Shown here: positions 56,301-62,810 of the stretch, piece after piece
Position numbering within the stretch: position 1 is the first letter of the stretch
Layout: each line of letters begins with the position of its first letter
Source of the DNA: Muribaculaceae bacterium
GTDB lineage: Bacteria > Bacteroidota > Bacteroidia > Bacteroidales > Muribaculaceae
NCBI GenBank assembly: GCA_017557625.1
Contig: JAFYYG010000030.1
Span: 1-64,000 of the forward strand
Direction: 5' to 3'
DNA length: 64,000 nt
The notes under the pieces: model-generated
What the model saw: only the letters and a program-made list of their open reading frames with translations
Databases searched by the model: none
What the model was told of the DNA's origin: nothing
Translations under genes and position numbers: made by a program

Positions 56301-56360
56301 TGCCAGTATTCGCCTCAAGTGACCGCCCATACTGCCGCAACGGTGATTGAAGTGAAATAA
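50367..56360 (+). CDS. Alpha-2-macroglobulin-family protein with embedded SusC-type plug module
   Basis: A 1997-residue exported giant with signal peptide MAKRLLLFIFVAFAVVASA. Macroglobulin parts: MG2-like TDLAIYRPGEEVKFVAVNYS (~515-535), the A2M signature ALWEPLLTTDDEGHVAVEFT (~1290-1310), a helical thioester-domain region from ~1480 to 1890, and a C-terminal MG10-like domain (YITVTDERAACFEPVD). The thioester motif (CxEQ) is not seen; the region reads ENPLWYAVMALPTIYSDND. Residues ~1070-1270 hold a carboxypeptidase-regulatory repeat (VVKGAVYGEDLEPLIGASV), a TonB-box-like LDEVVVTKAYGY and a plug-like stretch (PLIIVDGVIID; ISVLRDASATSIYGARATNG; VVVINT), as at the start of SusC proteins, but without a barrel. 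Bacterial macroglobulins are thought to trap proteases at the envelope. Confidence 0.88.
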   Translation: MAKRLLLFIFVAFAVVASAMGQGSADFAFPRKVSAEALTQLDKALKSGDGNAVVNALVRYSLAESSISKQNVDTIMSRIEHVARQEGHADTRALIYYLAARLLDSYVTKYGAVAIDVDSVPSRYERMSKPQIAKKINELVLLSLRDEKLLKTKHLSDYPGIITTDTLGLYPSLYHFLALQGYKMSNNNDVLLDLLESCQKGSLAHINVIVNSTYSSVHNSILNIDEKKSVLPEYYKLYKDRESSGLLIKHMRPIVGNGEQYITKFPNSPFTPEITNMLYDELTKKVDVELPTNCSTRDTIKVGLRYIDNLDNIKLTLYRLNDTVNYIYNKPLMQDQLTLVETIDVTIDKENFTNYAYFQPQGYGRYVVIPSFLNDYGEMESGVGKINIKNYLTISDVALMVIEQPVEKIDEINKTQEQRPLITNKEKMKYDAQLDLIAVDVLTGKPVEGAVISEGDWQGVTDSDGVVKRIMRKGIDPKFCNYNVAISEDRWMFTNKSFYRNGYNVERTDTVSKIFTDLAIYRPGEEVKFVAVNYSVTTKKRTLLKNFDVKVVLEDANSQPIDSMRLVSDQWGRVTGKFTLPKELLNGRFTIKILCDNYCIGSRAFDVSEYKIPTFSVTLDDMRDYYLGEDVVISGAVADYGGMPVVGAEVTLNVESNTSFWREDDVEISDTTLITDADGRFTLTMPASMFSIKPDDDYDPSDEDCQIEGYTVNVIVENELGEEHDAVDVFNLILQGKTSVDVIKTRYCLTGVSDKLMAPIIVKNTLKDNAIIYYRVLDAKSKVVKKGILQSNDLMIDFRDLPSGNYTFEAKTKKDKTYSSNSLLLYRLDDMVCYIENTPMWIVPEGTKVNAANQGEVLIGTSVAESHIYYIASTSNRILKKGWLHYGPGMHKLVLDMPATQGEWVNVEFLNIYNKKKDRDRVRLQSLYPPVLLNVKIESFRNKLVPGEKEKWTFSLVDNDSVSHRGGMMLSMIDKAIYDLSRNEWRFAPTFLYNNLYDCSVSNIDGYFSSSTSMSWTKQHLVYKPWKTPELYTYGRKFFGSYFSDLTTLRAVDIDPNLHETIVAGNDKVGWVVKGAVYGEDLEPLIGASVSCDSVKTITDIYGRFSITVPRKDSEIKISYIGAVTYILFPKDLPVLIIMPESAEGLDEVVVTKAYGYTNVDKRLFTGTTTSILEVSGTFGTAPTIRVQGATTGASSSKPLIIVDGVIIDDVEFDINALNGADVARLLEGAVSGLSASDITDISVLRDASATSIYGARATNGVVVINTASKSVARDRMMQQVKSREQGVKTALWEPLLTTDDEGHVAVEFTAPENNSTWIVQAIAYNSDLVTGRSMGEVVTSRPLMVKPVAPRFLRHGDSVTLKAKVQNADDTSATVSAIVELFDMRNDAVLHSVTQELSIAPQETKEVEIDWQVPDSLALVGMRVKAATERWGDGEQMVIPVLEAASPVIETQPFYIDPGEEKTLTVPSYSENAHITLETCENPLWYAVMALPTIYSDNDKVASCVAHSLFAQSVAQDLSGCEPEIAQAIRSWKGDSTVVSMLQQNSSLKIGDLMASPFVGAAQRETLRMRQLSNLLDTTKMDSEHERLVTALGKLQQSDGGWTWFSYPGCESSLYTTMGVLELIGEQMLITTDISDDELNKMAEKGVLYCDSVIVNRFTKGESIDYMGYAYVRSMFPNVEMGKKNKAIHDRSVKEIVAKWKDRSLIDRAYAAIVLYRNGKKDEARKIAQSLREFAITDNQGMHWDNLQEGYAAFYDKVTLTATVLEALSLVDPRQDEMAQIHKWMLLMKQSNDWGSSSLAAHAVYALLTTDGGNKWLTDSLGYSIREIAPNETIKFDKKNHPQWGAVYSAYSAPMADIQAFKTDDLSVTKNFIRYGKDGELEPFTTLDVGDKVQVRITLDARKDLDYITVTDERAACFEPVDKVSGYKWGEVFYYNEVKDSKTNLFITSLRKGVHTVTYDVMLTNIGTYASGIASAQCQYSPQVTAHTAATVIEVK

Positions 56361-56404
56361 TGACAAATTGTTATTTACATGTTTTCTAATTCAAGAAATA
56401 TTGT

Positions 56405-56412
56405 TATATTTG
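56405..56412 (+). promoter_or_regulatory. -7 box upstream of the M48 gene
   Basis: TATATTTG, 38 nt before the ATG; no clear TTG at the -33 position. Confidence 0.5.
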
Positions 56413-56450
56413 CAAATTGGAAATACCAAAGAAACTAAAACCATAACTAT

Positions 56451-57659
56451 ATGAGCAAATTAAATCCCAAATTAGAATTAGAGAAGCAGCTTGGCAAGCA
56501 GATTTACAATGCTTTGCAAGGCGAGATAGTTGAAGAGGTCCTCCGCAAGACCAAGACCTCGAGTCGTGACGCCTACTGGCGTAGCAGTATGGAGGGACAC
56601 AGTCTGAGAGTCCAGAAAGAGTTGTTGCCCGATTTTTATGCGCTTTGCCAGGATGTGAAGAAGAAACTCAAAATAAAAGACGAAGTAGATTTCTATATTA
56701 CTGGCGACAGCGATGTCAATGCCTTTTCGCTTGCTGCCGAGGATGAGGGCGAGCACCACATCGTGAATGTGAACTCTGCGCTTTTTGACCTGATGAGCAC
56801 CGATGAGCTGCGTTTTGTCATTGGCCATGAGTTAGGGCATCTTATAAACAAAGACACAGCCCTTGCAAGGCTCATTAACTTTGTGTTCCCGCCTGAGGCG
56901 GCAGTGCCTGTGACGTTGCAGTATAAGATACGCCTGCATGAGCAACTTGCCGAACTCGTCGCCGACCGTTATGGATATATGGCAACCGAGAATCTGGGCG
57001 TTTGCGTGACAGCGTTCTTCAAGATGGCTTCGGGCCTTGACCTGGAGAAGATGAACGTGAGCATCGACGCCTTGATTGCCGATAACAACCGCCGCCTGGA
57101 GTATTTCTTGAAAGACAAAGGCATCAGTCGCTCATCGCACCCAGTTAACCCCATCAGGGTACAGGCTCTCAATCTATTTGCCACTTGTGAGTCGCAGGAA
57201 GAACTTCAGAAAGGTATGGATGAGCTCATTTCCATCCTTCTTAAGGTGGGCGACAGCGAGCTCGATGAGTACATGGCGCGCTTCATCGCTTCGGCAGGTC
57301 TTATTGTGGCCAGCAGCGACAAGAAAGTGAAAGAAGACGAGGTGAACCAAATCATCGAAATGCTTGCGCGCCTTAAGATATTCCCACGCAAATTTCTTGA
57401 GGAGATAGCACAAGGCGATGTTGGCGCAATCTTCAACGATTCGGTGGAGAACATTCTCAAAATTAATCCAGGCATGAGAATGGGATTGCTTGAATATATG
57501 ATACACATTGCTTTGAGCGACAAGGTGATAGCACGAAATGAGGTGGAACTGCTCTATAACTTCGGCGCAAGCATATCGCTGAGCGAGATGGAAGTGGCCT
57601 CGGCAATTGCTGAGTCAATACAGCGCAACTATATGCCGAGCCTCGAGTCGATTTGTTAA
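56451..57659 (+). CDS. M48-type metallopeptidase with C-terminal TerB-like domain
   Basis: A 402-residue cytosolic-looking protein without signal peptide or clear membrane helix. The zinc site is FVIGHELGHLIN (H126, E127, H130), with a third ligand Glu in AELVADRYGY (~168), as in M48 peptidases. Residues ~265-400 look like a TerB-like helical domain, with twin acidic motifs GLIVASSDKKVKEDEVNQI and MIHIALSDKVIARNEVELL. Membrane M48 enzymes have four helices, which are missing here. It lies between the macroglobulin and an unknown exported protein. The substrate is unknown; tellurite resistance is not implied. Confidence 0.82.
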   Translation: MSKLNPKLELEKQLGKQIYNALQGEIVEEVLRKTKTSSRDAYWRSSMEGHSLRVQKELLPDFYALCQDVKKKLKIKDEVDFYITGDSDVNAFSLAAEDEGEHHIVNVNSALFDLMSTDELRFVIGHELGHLINKDTALARLINFVFPPEAAVPVTLQYKIRLHEQLAELVADRYGYMATENLGVCVTAFFKMASGLDLEKMNVSIDALIADNNRRLEYFLKDKGISRSSHPVNPIRVQALNLFATCESQEELQKGMDELISILLKVGDSELDEYMARFIASAGLIVASSDKKVKEDEVNQIIEMLARLKIFPRKFLEEIAQGDVGAIFNDSVENILKINPGMRMGLLEYMIHIALSDKVIARNEVELLYNFGASISLSEMEVASAIAESIQRNYMPSLESIC

Positions 57660-57697
57660 AAAGTAGATATTATATAATTTTAAAATTCAAGTAAATT

Positions 57698-58735
57698 ATG
57701 ACTAAGACAAGATTATTTGTTGCTTTGTTGATGATGACTGCGGTGATGATGGCTAATGCCAAACCCGCTCTCACATTGGTGAATATAAATGGGGTGGAAC
57801 TTGAGTGCCGAGTGCTTAAAGGAAAAATCGTTTTGGCAATAGTGCCTCAAGAGCATAACTCGGACTTCCTTAAAGGCGTGTTTTGTGGCGATTCTGATGA
57901 ACTGACCAAGGCGAATGTCAATATAACAGACTGGGAAGACACACCTAATTACACCGCAGCGATAGTTACTGTAGACCTCAAAGATGCTGATACTCAGTAT
58001 TACCTTGTGACCTACAAGCCCAAGGGTGGCATCATTGATGGCGCGCTGATGTTGCGCAAGAATGATATCAGCATTACCGAAAACACCATTGAAAAGGTGA
58101 GGATGACGCCCAAAGAGCATGAGATTACACTTGAGAAGAATGTGGTCACAGTATCAAGAAACTTCGAGAGTATTGTGGATACCGGCAATGGCGGACCGCG
58201 CGTCTCTGAGGAGGGAAAAGTCACCATGAGATTTGATATTGACAAATCGGGAAGAATTACCCGCCCCGCCGACGGTGTCACCCAGCAGTCAACATGGGTT
58301 GTAAAGCCTAACATGAGCATTCCCGGCAATAGGCACGATAATATAGAGGTGACTGAGTCTGACAACTGCCGAACAATAGGCATGGGCCTCAATGTGATAA
58401 AATTTTACACTCAACCGGCAAGTGATGAGAAAATCCCCGAGGCACTGGAAGAGATTTTGACCCTTTACTACAGTTATCTCATGGCAGATGAAATGCTCGT
58501 GAAAAATGAAGCGAGAAAATGTGTGCTGGCTCTCAAAGATTGGCAGAAACGGTTGATTTATCGCAATCCCCAGCCCTGGCTAACTTGGCTTAGCAATAAT
58601 TGTAATGGCAAATCTATGGAGCTTCTAAAAAAGAATCTTGACAGCGATGAGGATTTTAACAGCTGGTTCAGAAATGAAGTGAAAAACCAGGGAAACAAAA
58701 AGCTGAAAAAAGCCTGGGAGAAACTGCTCAAGTAG
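57698..58735 (+). CDS. Unknown exported protein
   Basis: A 345-residue protein with signal peptide MTKTRLFVALLMMTAVMMANA. The N-terminal half is strand-rich (VNINGVELECRVLKGKIVL, TQYYLVTYKPKGGIIDGAL). Then MRFDIDKSGRITRPADGVT introduces a middle region. The C-terminal ~100 residues are helical and basic, ending NKKLKKAWEKLLK. It follows the M48 gene by 38 nt and may be co-transcribed. No family is recognised. A strong terminator closes the unit. Confidence 0.7.
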   Translation: MTKTRLFVALLMMTAVMMANAKPALTLVNINGVELECRVLKGKIVLAIVPQEHNSDFLKGVFCGDSDELTKANVNITDWEDTPNYTAAIVTVDLKDADTQYYLVTYKPKGGIIDGALMLRKNDISITENTIEKVRMTPKEHEITLEKNVVTVSRNFESIVDTGNGGPRVSEEGKVTMRFDIDKSGRITRPADGVTQQSTWVVKPNMSIPGNRHDNIEVTESDNCRTIGMGLNVIKFYTQPASDEKIPEALEEILTLYYSYLMADEMLVKNEARKCVLALKDWQKRLIYRNPQPWLTWLSNNCNGKSMELLKKNLDSDEDFNSWFRNEVKNQGNKKLKKAWEKLLK

Positions 58736-58762
58736 AGATTTCTTGTTTTTATAAGGGAAAAA

Positions 58763-58802
58763 GAGTTTTGGCAATCGCAACTGCCAAAACTCTTTGCTTT
58801 TT
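58763..58802 (+). terminator. Intrinsic terminator after the exported protein
   Basis: Perfect 11-bp stem GAGTTTTGGCA/TGCCAAAACTC with an 8-nt loop, then TTTGCTTTTT. Confidence 0.9.
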
Positions 58803-58857
58803 CTGGGAGAGGCTGGGAGAGGCTGGGAGTGGCTGGGAGTGGATAGGAATGGGTAGG
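58803..58857. repeat. 10-nt tandem array CTGGGAGAGG
   Basis: Five and a half degenerate tandem units CTGGGAGAGG/CTGGGAGTGG, immediately after the terminator. It starts the 348-nt gap before iorA, which also holds repeat copy 3 and otherwise shows only promoter-like AT-rich sequence. Confidence 0.88.
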
Positions 58858-58871
58858 AAGTCGCATTTTTG

Positions 58872-58936
58872 AATAAAATGCTCATGCTCGGAAGGCATAG
58901 AGCAAGCTCTGCTTTCGCTCGCTTAATCGCATTTTT
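58872..58936 (+). repeat. 65-bp interspersed repeat, copy 3
   Basis: Begins AATAAAATGCTCATGCTCG and ends GCTTAATCGCATTTTT, central GAGCAAGCTC. It is framed by near-identical 18-nt direct repeats, TCGCATTTTTGAATAAAA (58861-58878) and TCGCATTTTTCAATAAAA (58927-58944), differing at one base. Confidence 0.88.
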
Positions 58937-59083
58937 CAATAAAAAAGATTAAAAACGCTGTTATATTTTGCTGTTTCGGGAAAAAGCAGTAATTTAGTGC
59001 ACAAATTTACAAGATGCCCAAGAGTGGGTATAAATATTGCAAAATAAAGAATACACATAAACATAAACAACAATTTTCGAATA

Positions 59084-60685
59084 ATGAAAAGTAAACATTT
59101 GCTACTTGGCGATGAGGCCTTGGCACTTGGCGCTCTGCATGCTGGATTAAGCGGCGTGTGGGCCTATCCTGGTACCCCATCGACCGAGATTACCGAGTTT
59201 ATTCAAAAGAGTGAGCAAGGCCGCGCTGGCAGTGTGCATTGCCGTTGGAGTGCTAACGAGAAGACTGCCATGGAGGAGGCTTTGGGCATGAGCTATGCCG
59301 GCAAGCGTGCCATGGTGTGCATGAAGCATGTGGGCATGAACGTGTGTGCCGATGCCTTTGTCAACAGTGCCGTGACTGGTGCCAATGGCGGTTTGGTGAT
59401 TGTGGCTTGCGATGACCCGTCGATGCACTCGTCGCAGAACGAGCAGGACTCTCGCTTCTATGCCGACTTCGCTATGATGCCATGCTTTGAGCCTTCTTCT
59501 CAACAAGAGGCCTACGAGATGGTGCGCTGTGCTTTCGATTACAGCGAGAAGAACCGCATTCCTGTGCTGATGCGCCTTACCACCCGCATGGCTCACTCGC
59601 GTGCCATCGTTGAGACAAGCGAGCAGCTTGAGCAGAACGCAATTCACTTCCCCGAGAATCCTCGCCAATGGGTGACTCTGCCTGTGAATGCCCGCGTTCG
59701 CAACGACCAGCTCGTGAAAGACATTCTCGCCTTTGAGGAAGATTCTTGCACAATGGGCCAGAACCAGTATATTGACGGTTCCGACAACTCGATGGGCATT
59801 ATCACCTGCGGTATCGCCTACAACTACCTCATGGAGAACTATCCAGACGGATGCCCCTTCCCAGTGCTTAAGCTCACTCAATATCCCTTGCCAAAGAAGT
59901 TGGTGCGCAAGCTTGCCGCTGAGTGCAAGAGCATCATGGTAGTGGAGGAAGGTCAACCGCTGGTTGAGAAACTGTTGCGCGGTGTGCTTGAGCTGCCTAT
60001 TGAGATAAAGGGTCGCCTTGATGGCACTTTACCTCGCACTGGTGAGTTGAACCCCGACTTGCTGCGTGCTGCGTTAGGTATGGAACCTCTCGAGGCTCAT
60101 GCTGCCGCAACAGTTACCGTACCACGCCCACCTGCTTTGTGTCAAGGCTGTGGTCACCGCGATTTCTACACCGCACTCAACAATGTGCTCAAGAACTATG
60201 AGACAGCCCGCGTCTTTGCCGACATTGGCTGCTATACTCTTGGTTGGCTCGCTCCTTTCCATGCTTTCCAGACTTGCGTGGAGATGGGTGCTTCGCTCAC
60301 TATGTCGATTGGTGCCGCCAATGCTGGCGTGCATCCTTCGGTAGCCGTGATAGGTGACTCTACCTTCACTCACAGCGGCATGACTGGCTTGCTCGATGCT
60401 GTCAACGAGAAGGCAAACATCACCCTTTGCATCAGCGACAACCTCACTACCGGTATGACGGGTGGTCAAGACTCGGCAGGCACAGGTCGCTTGGAGCAGA
60501 TTTGCTATGGGGTTGGTGTTGACCCTGCTCACGTGCGTGTTATTGTTCCTCTTCCAAAGAACTATCCCGACATGGAGAAGGTGATTGACGAGGAAATCAA
60601 CTACAAGGGCGTGTCAGTGATTATTGCTCGCCGTGAGTGCATCCAGACTGCTAAGCGTCATGCAAAGGCTAAGGCAAAACAATGA
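59084..60685 (+). CDS. iorA: Indolepyruvate:ferredoxin oxidoreductase alpha subunit
   Basis: TPP enzyme that oxidatively decarboxylates aryl- or other 2-oxoacids from transamination to acyl-CoA. It is 533 residues. An N-terminal pyrimidine-binding domain (GVWAYPGTPSTEITEF, ~24-39; SANEKTAMEEALGMSYAGKRAM) is followed by a transketolase-like linker and a TPP-binding domain (CQGCGHRDFYTALNNVL, ~354-370; VIGDSTFTHSGMTGLLDAV, the GDS metal motif). Archaeal-type IorA has a C-terminal 2x[4Fe-4S] ferredoxin domain; here the protein stops after RRECIQTAKRHAKAKAKQ with no such cysteine pattern. iorB follows by 35 nt. Confidence 0.92.
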   Translation: MKSKHLLLGDEALALGALHAGLSGVWAYPGTPSTEITEFIQKSEQGRAGSVHCRWSANEKTAMEEALGMSYAGKRAMVCMKHVGMNVCADAFVNSAVTGANGGLVIVACDDPSMHSSQNEQDSRFYADFAMMPCFEPSSQQEAYEMVRCAFDYSEKNRIPVLMRLTTRMAHSRAIVETSEQLEQNAIHFPENPRQWVTLPVNARVRNDQLVKDILAFEEDSCTMGQNQYIDGSDNSMGIITCGIAYNYLMENYPDGCPFPVLKLTQYPLPKKLVRKLAAECKSIMVVEEGQPLVEKLLRGVLELPIEIKGRLDGTLPRTGELNPDLLRAALGMEPLEAHAAATVTVPRPPALCQGCGHRDFYTALNNVLKNYETARVFADIGCYTLGWLAPFHAFQTCVEMGASLTMSIGAANAGVHPSVAVIGDSTFTHSGMTGLLDAVNEKANITLCISDNLTTGMTGGQDSAGTGRLEQICYGVGVDPAHVRVIVPLPKNYPDMEKVIDEEINYKGVSVIIARRECIQTAKRHAKAKAKQ

Positions 60686-60720
60686 TTCTATCCACATCTA
60701 ACAAATAAAATTCTCAAATC

Positions 60721-61305
60721 ATGAAACAAGATATAATTCTTTGCGGTGTGGGCGGACAAGGCATCCTCTCCATTGCTACTATCATAGGTTGGGCCGCTCT
60801 GAAAGAGGGCATCTACTTGAAACAAGCCGAGGTGCATGGCATGAGCCAGCGCGGTGGTGACGTGCAAAGCAATCTGCGCCTCTCCGACGCTCCCATCAGC
60901 AGCGACCTCATTGCCCATGGAGCATGCGACCTTATCATCTCACTCGAGCCAATGGAGGCTTTGCGCTATGTGCAGTATCTGAATCCTAATGGCTGGGTGA
61001 TCACTAACACCACTCCGTTTGTCAACATTCCCAACTATCCCGAGATGGAGGCTGTGAACGATGAACTCAAGAAACAGGGCAACGTAATCATGATTGACGT
61101 TGACGCTATTGCTAAAGAAGTGAAGTCGCCACGCAGTGCCAACATGGTGCTTCTCGGTGCTGCCGCTTCGGTACTTGAGATGCTCAAACCCGAACAGTTG
61201 CTTGAGGGTATCACTAACGTGTTTGCCAGCAAGGGCGACGCAATAGTAGAGACCAATATCGCAGCTTTCAAGGCTGGCTATGAGTTTGCACAAAAGAACA
61301 AATAA
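60721..61305 (+). CDS. iorB: Indolepyruvate:ferredoxin oxidoreductase beta subunit
   Basis: The gamma-domain partner of IorA. It is 194 residues. It starts with ILCGVGGQGILSIATIIGWAA (~6-26), the typical GVGGQG motif, and contains VHGMSQRGGDVQSNLRL (~40-56) and ANMVLLGAAASVLEML. It forms the alpha2beta2 enzyme with IorA. Its stop runs straight into a short-word array before the aminotransferase gene. Confidence 0.94.
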   Translation: MKQDIILCGVGGQGILSIATIIGWAALKEGIYLKQAEVHGMSQRGGDVQSNLRLSDAPISSDLIAHGACDLIISLEPMEALRYVQYLNPNGWVITNTTPFVNIPNYPEMEAVNDELKKQGNVIMIDVDAIAKEVKSPRSANMVLLGAAASVLEMLKPEQLLEGITNVFASKGDAIVETNIAAFKAGYEFAQKNK

Positions 61306-61343
61306 CAAGAAAACAAGAAAACGAGAGGACAAGAGAACAAGAG
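61304..61343. repeat. Short-word array AACAAGAAAACAAGAAAACG
   Basis: Five degenerate ACAAGARAA words starting at the iorB stop codon. Confidence 0.7.
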
Positions 61344-61389
61344 TTCCTCTCTCAACTCTTCCCTCTCATCTATAAACAATAAAACAACT

Positions 61390-62712
61390 ATGAGTTTTCC
61401 TATAAAACAACAAGTTCTAAACGACATCTTGGCAGAGCGCGACCTTACCGATGTGTCTAAAACAACCATCCGCCAATGTGCAGCTATAGCTGCCGAAATG
61501 GAGAAAGCCGCTGGCGAGAAGTTCTTGCGACTTGAGGTTGGTGTGCCTGGTTTGGCTCCTGGGCAAGTCGGCGTTGAGGCTCAGAAAGCCGCTCTCGACA
61601 ATGGCATCGCCAGTATCTATCCCGCCATTAGCGGTCTGCCTGAACTCAAGGAGAATGCCTCGCGATTTATCAAAGCATTTGTCGATGTTGACATAACCCC
61701 AGAGTGCATTATCCCCACAGTGGGTTCTATGCAGGCTGGCATGAACCTGATGCTCGAGTGCTCACAGATTGACCCAGCAAAAGACACTATCTTATATGTG
61801 CAGCCAGGCTTCGCACCTCATGTGATGCAAGCTTCGGTTCAGGGCATCAAGCATGAGCAGTTTGATATCTATGAGTATCGTGGTTCCAAGCTTCGCGCCA
61901 AACTCGAGGAGTATTGCTCTAAAGGCAACATTGTGGCAATCGTCTATTCTAACCCCAACAATCCGTCATGGGTGTGCTTGACCGAGGAGGAATTACAGAT
62001 TATTGGCGAGATGGCTAACAAATATGACATGATAGTGCTTGAGGACCACGCCTATATGTGCATGGACTTCCGCACTGACAAGTCAGTGCCCTTCGAGCCT
62101 CCCTTCCAGCCTACTGTTGCAAAATATACCGATAACTACATCTTCATGCTTTCAGGCTCGAAGATTTTCAGCTATGCCGGTGAGCGTATCGCTGTAGTGG
62201 CTTTCAGCAACAAGCTGTTCAATCGTGAATATCCTGCCCTTCGCCAGCGTTATGGCATTGGTCGTATGGGTGACAACTTCATTTTCACTTATCTTTATGT
62301 GGCCTCGTCAGGAACTTCTCATTCGGCGCAGCACGCTCTTGCTGCAATGATGAAGGCGGCAGCCGATGGCACCTACAAATTTGTTGATGAGGTGCGTGAA
62401 TATGGTCGTCGTGCCAAGATTACCAAGCAGATATTCTTGAAACATGGCTTCAACATCATCTATGACAAGGATGGCGACCAAGACCTTGCCGATGGATTCT
62501 ATTACACTATTGGCTATGAAGATATGAGCGACTCACAGTTGCTTAATGACCTGATGCTTTGCGGCATCTCGGCTATCACCCTCAACACTACTGGCAGTAA
62601 GCAGCCTGGCATAAGAGCTTGTGTGTCGCAGCTTAACAGCGATTGGCACATTCAGGCGCTTGATGAGCGACTCGCAATGTTTGTGGAACTGCAACGCTCA
62701 AAAAATGCATAA
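61390..62712 (+). CDS. PLP-dependent class I/II aminotransferase
   Basis: A 440-residue fold-type I aminotransferase. Visible are YPAISGLPELKENASRFIK (~77-95), the nucleotide-like PLP site PTVGSMQAGMNLML, SNPNNPSWVCLTEEEL (~194-209), EDHAYMCMDF (PLP-binding Asp/Tyr region) and SGSKIFSYAGERI with the Schiff-base Lys (~255-267). Its place between iorAB and a CoA-transferase suggests that it makes the 2-oxoacid for IorAB from an amino acid; aromatic amino acids are the likely class, by context only. Confidence 0.88.
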   Translation: MSFPIKQQVLNDILAERDLTDVSKTTIRQCAAIAAEMEKAAGEKFLRLEVGVPGLAPGQVGVEAQKAALDNGIASIYPAISGLPELKENASRFIKAFVDVDITPECIIPTVGSMQAGMNLMLECSQIDPAKDTILYVQPGFAPHVMQASVQGIKHEQFDIYEYRGSKLRAKLEEYCSKGNIVAIVYSNPNNPSWVCLTEEELQIIGEMANKYDMIVLEDHAYMCMDFRTDKSVPFEPPFQPTVAKYTDNYIFMLSGSKIFSYAGERIAVVAFSNKLFNREYPALRQRYGIGRMGDNFIFTYLYVASSGTSHSAQHALAAMMKAAADGTYKFVDEVREYGRRAKITKQIFLKHGFNIIYDKDGDQDLADGFYYTIGYEDMSDSQLLNDLMLCGISAITLNTTGSKQPGIRACVSQLNSDWHIQALDERLAMFVELQRSKNA

Positions 62713-62807
62713 TGCACAATGCATAATGCACAATGCACAATCTTTGTCCAACGTTACTGTGTGACTAAAAACTTATAACTGATAACTCATAACTTATAAC
62801 TGACAAC
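62705..62807. repeat. Two short-word arrays before the CoA-transferase
   Basis: 62705-62741: words of AATGCATAATGCACA type, overlapping the aminotransferase stop. 62771-62807: ACTTATAACTGATAACTCAT type words, ending just before the CoA-transferase ATG. About 30 nt of plain sequence separate them. Confidence 0.75.
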
Positions 62808-62810
62808 TAT

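Noticed and set aside
56451..57659. Tellurite resistance gene
   Set aside because: Only a TerB-like helical domain is fused to a peptidase; no other ter genes are present.
59147..59956. A 269-codon open frame on the minus strand inside iorA
   Set aside because: Antisense to the conserved TPP enzyme; His-rich product without domains or a ribosome site.
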